Source: Sesamum alatum | Taxonomy: Eukaryota; Streptophyta; Magnoliopsida; Lamiales; Pedaliaceae | Direction: 5' to 3' | Assembly (NCBI GenBank): GCA_034509735.1 | Contig: JACGWO010000006.1 | Span: 7,269,001 to 7,333,000 of the forward strand | DNA: 64,000 nt | Notes under the pieces: generated by a model | Database searches by the model: none | The model's input: the letters and a program-made list of their open reading frames with translations, nothing else | What the model was told of the DNA's origin: nothing | Position numbers and translations under genes: made by a program | Shown here: positions 10,988-21,248 of the stretch, piece after piece | Layout: each line of letters begins with the position of its first letter | Numbering within the stretch: the first letter of the stretch is position 1

Positions 10988-11142
10988 AATGGGCTGGTCT
11001 GCGCTGGCCCAGACCAGCCCATTTAATTGCAATTGCAAATTGCAAATTGTTTGCAATTTGCAACCAATACGTGGTTGCAAATTGCAAACAATTTGCAATT
11101 TGCAGCCAACGGTCACAAACTCACAAATGTGACCGTTGGCTG
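10988..11142. other. Three consecutive perfect hairpins in the hAT 5' region
   Basis: Stem 1 pairs 10988-11001 with 11010-11023 (14 bp, 8-nt loop). Stem 2 pairs 11034-11066 with 11072-11104 (33 bp without mismatch, 5-nt loop ATACG, built from TTGCAAA repeats). Stem 3 pairs 11103-11117 with 11128-11142 (15 bp, 10-nt loop, core AGCCAACGGTCACA). I checked the pairing base by base. They lie between the GC-rich subterminal repeats and the transposase gene. Confidence 0.9.
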
Positions 11143-11491
11143 AAATTTTAAAAATTGGAGTATATACTCTTGTTTTCCTTTTTTTTTTTGCCAAAATATT
11201 GAGTAAATATTAAGCCAAAATTATGTTGTATTACCATTTTTATTTTTATTTTTTGCCTATAAATACAAAAAAAAAATTGTATTATTTTCACCAAAGTCTC
11301 TCTTTTCTATCAATTCTATAAAATTGTGAAATTAAATTATAATATTTCGAAGTCAATCTCGCCTATTGATTTTGAAGATCTCGTCAGTTGTTCGGTAACG
11401 TTGTTCCTTGATCTTGCATTTATTTAATTATTGTGTTTGTTATATTATTTGTTATTATTTGTTAAATTAATTGTTATATTATTTTTTAAAC

Positions 11492-13816
11492 ATGAGTAGA
11501 TTTGGACATCTAGGAAAAAATTCTTCTTCGTCTAATGTTAGTTCTACTCCTTCCCCTAACCCTTCTATTATGACTACTACAAAATCAAAACGTGTTTTTA
11601 ACACTGAAGAAATAGAATATTTAAATAGACCACTGGAAACTTTTACAACATCACCTCAAACAATTGATGAAGAAATTGAATTAATTGATGAATTTGCACA
11701 ACCACCACCTCCTATTGAAAATGAAAAAATACAAAGCTCTATGAGTCGTAATCTTCCACCCCGTAGAAATAAAACTAGTAAAATTTGGCCTTTTTTTAAG
11801 CTAATACCGGAACAAGAACGAGCCATATGTCATATTTGTAAAAAAACTTTTAAACATGCAAAAAATAGTGGTATCGGAACTTTAACTAGACACATTACTT
11901 CTTGTTTTCCTGGTTGGGATAAAGCCGATGGACCCCCGGGTCCTTCGCAAACACATTTGCAAATAACCCCAAGTGGTTCTGTAAATAATTTTATTTATAA
12001 ACACGAAAAAATGAGATTAGGACTTGCTAGATTAGTTGTCCAAACTGAACTTCCGTTTAAATATGCCGAAAATCCACATTTAGAAGATTTTATGCAATCA
12101 AATTGTCAACCACAGTTTAAACGTGTTTCACGTATTACATGCTATAGAGATGGATATAAACAATACGAAGAACAAATTATTGCTTTACGAACTTATTTTT
12201 CAACATTAACTTCAAGAATTTCTTTAACATCAGATTTGTGGAGAGGTAGGGGTAACACCCATTATATTTGTGTTACGGCTCATTGGATTAATGAGGAGTT
12301 TTTTCTTGAAAAAAGAATAATTGACTATACAATTATTAATCATCCACACACCGGTGCTCATGTTGCAGATGCTATTCTTGATTGTTTAAATTATTGGAAT
12401 ATCAACGAAAAAATTTTATCGATTACTTTTGACAATGCAACTAATAATACAAAAGCTATTCAATATTTAAACCAATATTTAAAACCAATGTTTGGTGGAA
12501 AATTGCTTCATGTTAGATGTGTTTGTCATATATTACATCTTTGTGTAAAGGATGGTTTAGATGCTATAGATCCTAGCATAGAAAGAATTAGAGATTGTTT
12601 ATCAAACATTATATCCTCATCGGTAAGAACTCAAAAATATAGGAGATTGGTACATTTAGCAAAAATGACTTTTAAAGTTCCATATCTTGATGTTAAAACT
12701 AGGTGGAATTCAACATATAGAATGCTAAAAGAAGCATATCCATATGCAAAATAATTACGCAATTATGCAATGATGAATTACGTGGTCCTAATGGAGAAAA
12801 TTTTGTTAGTTTAAATGATTTTGACATTATAAATATAATTGCTCCATTATTAGAAGTTTTTAGAGAAGTTAGTATTGTGATGTCCGGTATATATTACACT
12901 ACTTCGAATATAATATTGCCCAATATGCTTCGAATTGTAAAATATTTTGATGAACATAGATATGATGATGTTGTAAGTAAAATTATCGCCAATATGGAAG
13001 AGAAGTGGCATAAATATTTTGAAAAAATTCCTAGTTTATGTACTTTAGCATGTATTTTTGATCCTAGATGCAAATTTGATGGTTGTGCGTATCTGGTAAG
13101 AACTTATTATTCATGTCTTAAACATAATAGTGAAATAAGTATAGACCAAGAAATAAGTAAGATAAAAACTTCATTAGAAATTTTGGTAGATAAATATTCT
13201 TCTAATTCTGCATTTAGTGCACATGAATCTCCTTCTAAATCTCAATCATCAAGTCGACCATTTGGAACTTTTTTCTATTTTAAATGATTTAAAGAAAACT
13301 AAAATAACAAATACACATAGATCCTCATATGAATTAACACATTATTTACAACTACCATTAGAAAATGATCACGAGGAATTTAATATTTTAGGATGGTGGA
13401 AGTCCGAACAAAGAAATTTTCCAATTCTTTCTTCTATTGCACGTGATGTACTAACGTCTCAAATGTCTTCAGTAGCTTCCGAAAGTGCTTTTAGTGCAGG
13501 TGAAAGGACGATCACAGATAAAAGAAGTCGATTAAGTCCAAAATCAATAAAATTTTGTGTTTTATGGAAAGATTGGTTAGATCAAGAGTGGAGGAAGAAA
13601 CAATTGGAACGTGAAGGGAACAAATACAAACCACCAACATTTAATGATGAGGATGATGACGATGAAGATGAAGAACCATTTCTACCTTCAACATTTCCCG
13701 ATCCAGAGAGTGGTGGAGAAAACATCGATTTTGAAGGATTATATTATCCACGCGGACAATATCGGTATGGAGAAGGATCGTCAAATATGTATGAGTGGAA
13801 AATGATTCCCGAATAA
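11492..13816 (+). pseudogene. hAT transposase (BED finger, dimerisation domain), two frameshifts
   Basis: The first segment, from ATG 11492 to a TAA at 12752, has a BED zinc finger (about residues 95-150, with CHICKKTF and TLTRHITSC) and the start of the catalytic domain (SLTSDLWRG with the first Asp, then ITFDNATNN, then CHILHLCVKDG). Reading resumes in another frame from about 12745 to 13287, covering the alpha-helical DUF4413-like region. It shifts again near 13265 for the C-terminal hAT dimerisation domain (GWWKSEQRNFPILSSIARD, then SSVASESAFSAGER) and an acidic tail. Together the three frames cover a full-length Ac-superfamily protein of roughly 770 residues, so damage is limited to two small indels. 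This copy is probably inactive. Confidence 0.9.
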
Positions 13817-14530
13817 TTTTTTTGCAATATGTACTATATGTTCTTTAATATAATATATATATAGTTAATTTTCTATGTATTTATCCTTTTTCAATTATAC
13901 ATGTAAATTTTTATATTCAATTTAATAAATGTGAGGTTTTATTTTGAACAATTACTTAAATTTATGGTTGTCTTATGAATAGATAAATAGTAAAATAAAT
14001 TTAGCAAAAAATTATAATAAAAGTTATAACTAGAAAAAAATAAGTAAAAATGACAAAGAACTTAAATAAAAAATTGACTAAGAAATTTACAATGAGAAAC
14101 TTAAATAATAACAAGAAAAGAAACACTTAAAATAAACTTTAAAAAAAATAAGGTGTATTAATGAATTATACGAAAAATATTGAAGTAGCACAATAAAAAC
14201 ATAAGTTTTAAAGTTTGAAAAGTTTAAAAAACCTAGTAATATCAACTTAAAAGAATGAAATAAAAATTATCATGAATTATTAAAAAGAAAAATAGCCCAA
14301 TTGGGCTGGACCACTAACCCAGCCCGGTAGGCCCGGCCCAAGCCCGGACCAGGACCAGGTGTCCTGGGTCACTGGGCTGGGCCGGTCCCAAGTATTGGTA
14401 GTTGGGACCGGCCCAGGACCGGCCCGGACCCAAGCGGGCCTGGACCAAACCAGCCCATTTTCTTATTGGGTTAATGCGGTCCTGGGCTGAGTTGGCCCAG
14501 CTCGACCCACTGTGCATCTTGACCCATGAG

Positions 14531-14975
14531 GTAGTCGCCGTCGCCAAAAATTTAAAATATTGATTAAAATTTTCAAACTTAAAAATTATCAAAAAAAATA
14601 TTACTTTTTTATGTTAAATACTTATGCTAATTTAAATTATTTATTAAATAATATGATTTATTTAAATATATTTAAACAAATAATATTTTAAATTAGTTAA
14701 TAATATATACTTGTTATAATTGATTAACATTTATTATGTTCATATAGATATTTAAATTTAGTACTCTTTTCCTCAACTTTGTTTTTTGTCCCATCGGATT
14801 TTTTCATGCAAAGTTTTAACGAGCCAATATTTATATAATAAGATGTGTGCATTTAAGGGGAAGTATTGTACATACATATAATTATCATGTATGAATGCGC
14901 ACACCCATTGATATTCTCCCATAATATTTATAACTTTTTATAACCCCCATTATGTTTGTAATCATATATCTTTAA
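14531..14975. other. AT-rich spacer containing a dispersed repeat
   Basis: No gene is seen. About 14610-14765 aligns by eye with 27195-27360: both contain ATATGATTTATT, TATATTTAAAC and CATATAGATATTTAAAT in the same order and spacing. This indicates an unnamed dispersed repeat present twice in this window. Confidence 0.5.
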
Positions 14976-15854
14976 GGGTTGAATACATTTACCTCCCCTG
15001 AATTATCAAATGTAATACCTACCCCCTGGTTAGACAAAATTGTCCCTCATATTTTGAATAATTATAATTATATTCAATATATTTTAGTATTTTGTAAATT
15101 AAGTCATCACAAAATTATTTTCTAACTAAAAATAATTTTTAATAAGTGAAGAATTTAAATTAAAAGTGGTATAATAAGTTAAAATATGTAATAGATACAC
15201 AACAAATATAATATCCCAACAACTCATATATATTTTTGACAATAAATGACAGATATATGCTTAATCAAAATTTAAACGCTTGTAGAAAAAAAAGATTAAT
15301 AAATATATTTTGTCATATTTTTAAAGAAAATATATTTAAAAATGGATATGTAATTATTCATTTGTATCTAAAAAAAATAAATAGTTAACAACTTATTTTA
15401 TTCTCAAATTAATAAAATATTTTTACATGATTTTTGTGTATTTATTGTACTCATTCATTAATTAATTTTGAGTCTGTAAAATAGTTCAAGTTGTAAAATA
15501 AATGCACAAAAAAAACTTTAGGCTAAGTAATGGGTGAATAAATAAATATACAAAAAAAATTCATGTAATTTTTTTTTGTTGGGGTATTATACTATTGTGT
15601 ATCTTATTATATATATATATTGACTTATTACACCACTTTTAATTTAAACTCTTCACTTGTTAAAAAAATTAGTTAGAAAATAATTTGATGATCTTTTAAT
15701 GTGCAAAATACTAAAATATTTAAAAAATAATGTATAATTATTCAAGGCATGAGGGACAATTTTGTCCAAATAGGGAGTAAGTGTTATATTTAATAGTTTA
15801 GGGGGGTAAGTGCTACATCAAAGATAGTTCAAGGGGGCAAACTGTATTTAATCC
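14976..15854. mobile_element. MULE-like foldback element
   Basis: Long inverted arms of about 260 bp (14976-15230 and about 15600-15854) start GGGTTGAATACATTTACC and end TGTATTTAATCC. They contain paired motifs such as GACAAAATTGTCCCTCAT. The flanks TATCTTTAA (14967-14975) and AATCTTTAA (15855-15863) form a 9-bp target duplication with one mismatch, as expected for Mutator-like elements. The interior is AT-rich without ORFs, so the element is non-autonomous. Confidence 0.65.
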
Positions 15855-15863
15855 AATCTTTAA

Positions 15864-16423
15864 TAATATATTTTGTAACAATAATTTTGATAGTCTATAA
15901 CATCACTATGTAATTAATTTTTAAATAAAGATTTTTGAAGAGAATAGTATTCTTATTTTTCTCATATATAGTTAAGATAATAGGCCAATAAACAAAAAGA
16001 AAAAAGTATATTAATCTTTGTATTGTGTTTTAATCTATTTTTTCATTTCAAATTACAATTTTTAAAAACTTATACACTTTTTTGATATTTTGATATTTAA
16101 ATAAACATATTAAGAACAATATTATATATTTTTTTAGGAGGGATAAAAATGCAAAAAAATATACTTCTGACAGCCGAGGGATAATTACTTTTGTGGCTTG
16201 TGCATAATTACTCAAAAGCATGTGGGCATCTCAATAATTTACCCGAACCTCAGGAGTAAAAAGAACAATTTGATAAAGATGAAGAAGAATGATAATATTA
16301 ACAATTGAATGCAAGTGCGCATATACAAAATTGTGGCCTTTGACAGTTTTTTTACATGACGAGATTTGGCTGGAGAGCTGCCTGAAAAATACATCAACAG
16401 CATCTTCTCTTCATCAAGTAGAG
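15864..16423. other. Intergenic region 3' of the ZFWD gene
   Basis: AT-rich sequence without a gene. The part adjoining 16424 should contain the 3' untranslated region of the minus-strand ZFWD gene; I could not fix a polyadenylation site. Confidence 0.5.
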
Positions 16424-18687
16424 TTACAATACAGTTTCTTCACATGCAACTCGGAGCAATTTCCAGACGGAGATCTCTCCGGTTGCATCACCGGTGAAAA
16501 ATAGTCCGTCGTTGCCAATTTCTATCACTTCAACTTCCCCTTTCGAAAATATTCTGCCCCTTTCGGTAAACCTTAAGTCACACAGAATTGGATAGTTGGT
16601 AAACAGGACAAGAAGAAGATATTGACAGAAATGATACTGGGTCGATGATGATACTCACGAGGGCAAGTCGTAGAGGCGGACAGTGTTGTCGTTGCATGAG
16701 CAGAGCACAACAGGCTTGGCTTCCGCATCATGTATGCCACAGAGAGCAATAAAACCCTGAAACACCAGAAAATATATTCAAGCTTCCAGCACAAATTAAT
16801 GCATTTTTGCAAAATTTCTTTTCAAGTCAAAGTATTTCACTTACACAATCTTCTTTAATCTCATGAATCACCTCTATGGTCCCGCTTTCGGTTGCAGCCC
16901 AAATCTATTTGACACAGAAGCGGTAAGGAATTTATAAAGCTGCAGCAGAGCGTACAACGAATTGAATTATAAAGTTGCAGTGATACAAGGAGAATAAAGA
17001 GCCAAACCTTCAGTGTGTTGTCCAGAGAAGCAGATAACAAATAGTTATCCCAGCAAATGACAGCCATTACATCTTTTGTGTGCGCATATAGTGTATGCAA
17101 ACACTGCAGACTTTTCCGATCCCACACCTGGAATACGGTAAACATATTAATAATATTAGGTATACATATATATAAAGGGCAGAAAAAAGAAATGGAAAAA
17201 AAGAAACAGAAGAGCATTATATGAAAACTTACCCTTACGGTACCGTCCCTCGAACCAGAATAGAGCCTATTGTTAGACCCTACAACAAGTGATGTCACGG
17301 CACCATGGTGCCCCTTCAGCGTTTCAGCAGCCTCCAGGGTAAGGGTCTCCAGATTCAATTTCCATACCAATAGGCTTCCATCCTGCAGCCATGTAAATTT
17401 CGTTCATACATAAATGAGAATCCACGGTGCAGCTAATCCTCAACAAGCAGCCATAAATATACACAGTGAAAGACCTTAAATTTACCTCCATTCCAGCAAA
17501 AAACTTATCATCATCCAGGACCATGCTACAAACTAACCCAGCAAGTTGACCAAAACCAAACTCGGTATGATTTTGGAGGTTCCATGCCTGTTTGCCAACA
17601 CAAGAATTAAGCCCATATTGAAAAAAATGAACTGGAAACTGCATACAGTCACCTAGTTCATCAAAACATGATAAAAGCAGAAAGTAATTATATACCTTCA
17701 AAGCAGTTTGCAATCCAACCAACAACCATGGGCCTTCGCTGATTAAACACCCTGCTTCACCATCGGTAATTACAGAACCAGCACACTGCATCCAAAGAAG
17801 AACGGATAATGAATAACAGAACACCCTATTTACAAGATGACAATTTCACTGATCCCCACCTGACCAGTGTGGCAGTCCCAGCTTCGAATAGATTTGTCCT
17901 TGCTACATGAATATAGCTTGTCGGAGCCAGATGGGAGGGAAATCCCAGTAATAGCCTGAGGAAAATTGTATCAAAATACTTGCGTATTAGTGAAACCTGT
18001 AACCAATGTGCAAGGGTAAACAGTGGCGACATTTATCTGAAGAATAAATTAATTAGCATATCAACCTGATTTTAAACAATTGGAAACACATTTATCAATA
18101 AGTACCTGGGTATGCCCTTCTAACTTTTTCAACAATGTGAATCCAGAACCCGAGAACCAAGAGTGCAGATCCTTGCACTTGTCTCCATGGACACAATTTC
18201 CCTTGACCCAGTACTTGCATTGCTTTGGCTGAGCTTTTTGAGTGCAACAATTTTCAAGTTCAGTTCTTACAGCAGTCAAAACCTCTGGCTGGGCCTGTAT
18301 ATCACCATGAGTGCCGGAGGAAGAGATGGTCATTTCTTGATCCATGCGACCATTCTCACTTCCAGTATTTGCCAAGACCTTCTGGCTACTGCTCTGACCA
18401 CTGCTACTGCTGTGCATGCCTCTTTTGTTACTTGAAACGGTAGCAGTCTCAGGGTTGTAATAGTTAGGACTCCTCCAGGTCATCTTTCTAGATTGCATTC
18501 CACGAATGTCCTTAGGTGGTGCCAACTGGGCCTTATGAGTCTCTGGAGGTGGCGATTCTCTGTGCATGAACCTACATGGGTTCCTATTGCATCTCCCTGC
18601 AAGCCAGAAGCTGCAGACTTGGGTTTTCACAGGCTGTCCTCCAACTCGATCAAAGACTGAGACTCTAGTTGCTGTCTTGACTGCCAT
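16424..18687 (-). CDS. Zinc finger CCCH and WD40 repeat protein (ZFWD type)
   Basis: Nine coding exons were placed with GT-AG borders and consistent phase: 18687-18106, 17955-17860, 17785-17696, 17587-17486, 17382-17233, 17127-17008, 16904-16845, 16756-16659 and 16571-16424, giving 481 residues. The start (MAVKTATRVSVFDRVGG) follows a 5' untranslated intron. Two CCCH fingers lie in exon 1: near residue 25 (CSFWLAGRCNRNPCRFMH, CX7CX4CX3H) and near residue 160 (CKYWVKGNCVHGDKCKDLH, CX7CX5CX3H). A serine-rich linker separates them. Exons 1-9 then encode about six or seven WD40 blades (LYSCSKDKSIRSWD, LYSGSRDGTVRVWD, LLSASLDNTLKIW, FFTGDATGEISVWK). This matches the plant ZFWD family (Arabidopsis ZFWD1/ZFWD2), presumed nucleic-acid-binding scaffolds of poorly known role; that function is family knowledge, not shown here. 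Confidence 0.95.
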
Positions 18688-19780
18688 CGTAGAAGACTAA
18701 ACGAAAACAGAATAACAGAATAATCAAAAACTGAACCAACTTGGTGCAATTCAAACCATAATGCCTGTTGTTTCCTCTATATAAAGTTGAAGGAACTCAA
18801 ACATCAGCAAGTCCACTGATATCCAAATATCATCCGACTCCAGAATTGTTTCCTCAATTCAATGCCACGAGAAATGTTTACAATCTAGAATCAGAAATCC
18901 TAAAATTCCAACCATACTGGCTGCAAGCAAAATTCACTGAGGGACTATAAGCAAAAACCAGACACAACATCGTCCAATTTCTTGAATAATTAAGACATGG
19001 AAGAACTACATAAATCAAAACCTATCTGAAGCAGATACTCATCAGCCGGGACCATAACTTTCTATAATAACATAAAAAAGATCGGGTAATCACTTCTATC
19101 AGAAACCATTGCTTCCAAGATTCTTATTTCTTGAACCAAAACGTAATCTCCCAACACAGATCCACGCCGTGGGAGACATAATTCACTAAGGGACTATAAG
19201 CAAAAACCAGACACAACATCATCCAATATCTTGCATATAGGACATGAAAGAACCACATAAGTCATAACAGTCCAATGATCTGATCTTAATCAGCCAGGCC
19301 ATTACTTTCCGCAATAACATCAGAATGATCCGGCAGTCACGTATATCAGAACCGTCATTTCCAAGATTCTGATTCTTGAACCAAAACATAATCTCCCGAG
19401 AAAGATGGACACCGTAGCAGAGAATTTACTCGAGTCGAACATTACAAAATACTTGTAAAAAACAGTTGAACCTAGCTAATCAGTATAAACAGAGTCTTGA
19501 ACAAAGAAGCCCTCCATTTCGACACCCTCAAAAGCCACGACAAGAAATCTGGTAAGTCCGAACCAATCATCGCCGATTCTGAGAACCCATCGATGGTGAT
19601 GATTCGGTTGATCGATTGAAAACGTCCACAAATCTAAAACTCTAGGAATATACACAGAATCAAAAGATAGCAAACCTGATGGTATTGAATCAGAAACTCC
19701 GAAAATAAAACTTGTCTGATCAGAGATGAATGATCAAGGCTTGATATGCGAGAAATTGAACAATGAACTTTTTTTCTGAG
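18688..19780 (-). promoter_or_regulatory. ZFWD 5' untranslated region, leader intron and TATA box
   Basis: A minus-strand TATATATAG lies at 19807-19815, giving an expected transcription start near 19780. A short leader exon (about 19780-19676) ends CCATCAG followed by GTTTGCTA. The leader intron (19675-18697) ends CGTTTAG, leaving nine leader bases before the ATG at 18687. Leader introns are common in plant housekeeping genes and often raise expression. The transcription start is inference. Confidence 0.65.
18932..19405. repeat. 249-bp tandem duplication inside the ZFWD leader intron
   Basis: ATTCACTGAGGGACTATAAG at 18932 recurs as ATTCACTAAGGGACTATAAG at 19181, and similarity continues through ACCAGACACAACATC, ATTACTTTC, TTCCAAGATTCT and CCAAAACATAATCTCCC. 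Copies are diverged by many substitutions, so the duplication is not recent. Confidence 0.8.
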
Positions 19781-19815
19781 TAGTAATTTGAGGAGCAAAA
19801 GTGATCTATATATAG

Positions 19816-20415
19816 ACGCGAGACCCCGGCGCCACGATGGCTCTATTTTTATGTATATTGCAACTATACCCCTATATTTATACTTATTCCCTCTTATCCT
19901 ATGAAGTATTTTAATTAATTATTTTTCTTTACTTCGACTGATAGTACTTCTTATTATGGCAAAAACTATCTATAAGTAATTACTTTATGATCTATCTCTT
20001 TTAATAATTATTTGTTTTATTAAACTAATGTCCTTCAAATAATATTATGATGTGAATTAGGTTAAAATGCATAAAATTTTCAGGTATTTTAAAAATTCAG
20101 CTAAAAAACCCTATGTGTTAACAATATAGGCAAAAAATGCCATGTATTTTTATTTTATTTTTTTTGAAATGATGAATACGCTCCCCTTCTATTTGTGTAA
20201 GTTAATGACGTTAATTTTTTAGTGAGCGCCCATTATACCCTTATTTATTATAAATTATTTTTATTACAATGACTGTTGGGTCTTCTTAAATTGTATAAGA
20301 AGCCTAAGATCTAATAAGTTTTTGTAGCCATTGATTTTCAATAGTTAAAAATTAATGGTACAAGCTACAAACTTTAAGTATTTTAAAATGTATTTTGCAT
20401 ATAAATATAAAATTA
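19816..20415. other. Intergenic region upstream of ZFWD
   Basis: This AT-rich stretch separates the ZFWD promoter from the copia LTR. It contains a degenerate piece of a MITE-like sequence (GGCAAAAAATGCCATGTATT at about 20128) without recognisable ends. No gene is seen. Confidence 0.5.
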
Positions 20416-20420
20416 TATAT

Positions 20421-21118
20421 TGTTGGACCGAAGTCCTCCAGTGACAAACACTAGAACAGAACATATATTACTATTACAGGCGGGAACTAGGATTTCAGAG
20501 AACCCTTGCAAATTACAGATTGGGGATTTTGGAATACTTTAACATTAAAGACAGTTAGAAAACAGAAACAGAAAATCAAACCCAACACTCAGCACCGAAG
20601 ATCGGCTCAGGTTTCCCTGATCCTGGTGGGTCAGCCCTCGGCCCCAAACGCCGGTTGCTTTGATTACTCAGGCACCACAAAGGCACCAAACTCAGAAGAC
20701 CGATTTTGGCAATCCTTCCACAAAGGACAACACTAAGCTTATCACACAGGGATTAGAACTCAAGAAGAAGGGGAGAAGGGTATGTTTTGGTTATTTCAGC
20801 CATGGGAGGAAGGAAAGCTTTTATAGTGAGAGAGTGTCGATTTGCCAACAGAGGCGAATCATGGCGGCGGCGGAGAAAACCATAGAAGGCATAGTTTCGA
20901 GGGGGTTGGGAGTATCACACACAGAGAGAGAGAGAGAGGCGGAGAAGAAGAGGAGCCACTTAAGGTTAGGGGAAATCGGTCAACAGACCGATATAAAAGG
21001 GATGAGGGAGATGGGCCAGTGGGCTTGGGCTTTAGGTAGCTGAGTAAGCAAGCCATCCAGGTTGGGCCGGGGGCGATTGGGCTGAACCATTGAGAGAACT
21101 AGGGCCATTTTTCCAACA
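20421..21118 (-). repeat. copia 3' LTR
   Basis: This 698-bp LTR starts TGTTGG and ends CCAACA. A minus-strand TATAAAAGC (about 20818-20826) is a good candidate for the element's promoter. It differs from the other LTR by scattered substitutions, a shorter GA run near 20923-20937 and absence of a 12-bp duplication, so insertion was not recent. Confidence 0.92.
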
Positions 21119-21131
21119 ATCTTCACCTTGG
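21119..21131 (-). other. copia polypurine tract
   Basis: The minus strand immediately before the 3' LTR reads CCAAGGTGAAGAT. It is purine-rich and in the position of the plus-strand primer of LTR retrotransposons. Confidence 0.6.
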
Positions 21132-21248
21132 ACCATGGACCCTCAATGAGAGTCAGTCCTTATTTGGATTAGGGTATTTCATCATTGCCGTAACTTTTCT
21201 GGGACTGCTTTTGTACCTGCAAAGGAAGAAAGTTAGTACCGACAGTAA

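Larger units (their letters stand above)
10677..14522 (+). mobile_element. hAT transposon, complete ends, defective transposase
   Basis: The ends are TCAAGGTGTACAGTGGG and, at the right, CCCACTGTGCATCTTGA, imperfect terminal inverted repeats. They are flanked by identical 8-bp duplications CCCATGAG at 10669-10676 and 14523-14530, the length typical of hAT elements. Both subterminal regions (10680-10930 and 14295-14515) are unusually GC-rich arrays of CCCAGCCC, GGACC and GGCCC motifs. The interior carries a BED-finger hAT transposase with frameshifts. The element has landed at the end of an older MITE whose GGGTAAATTATAG arm is at about 10593. Confidence 0.92.
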
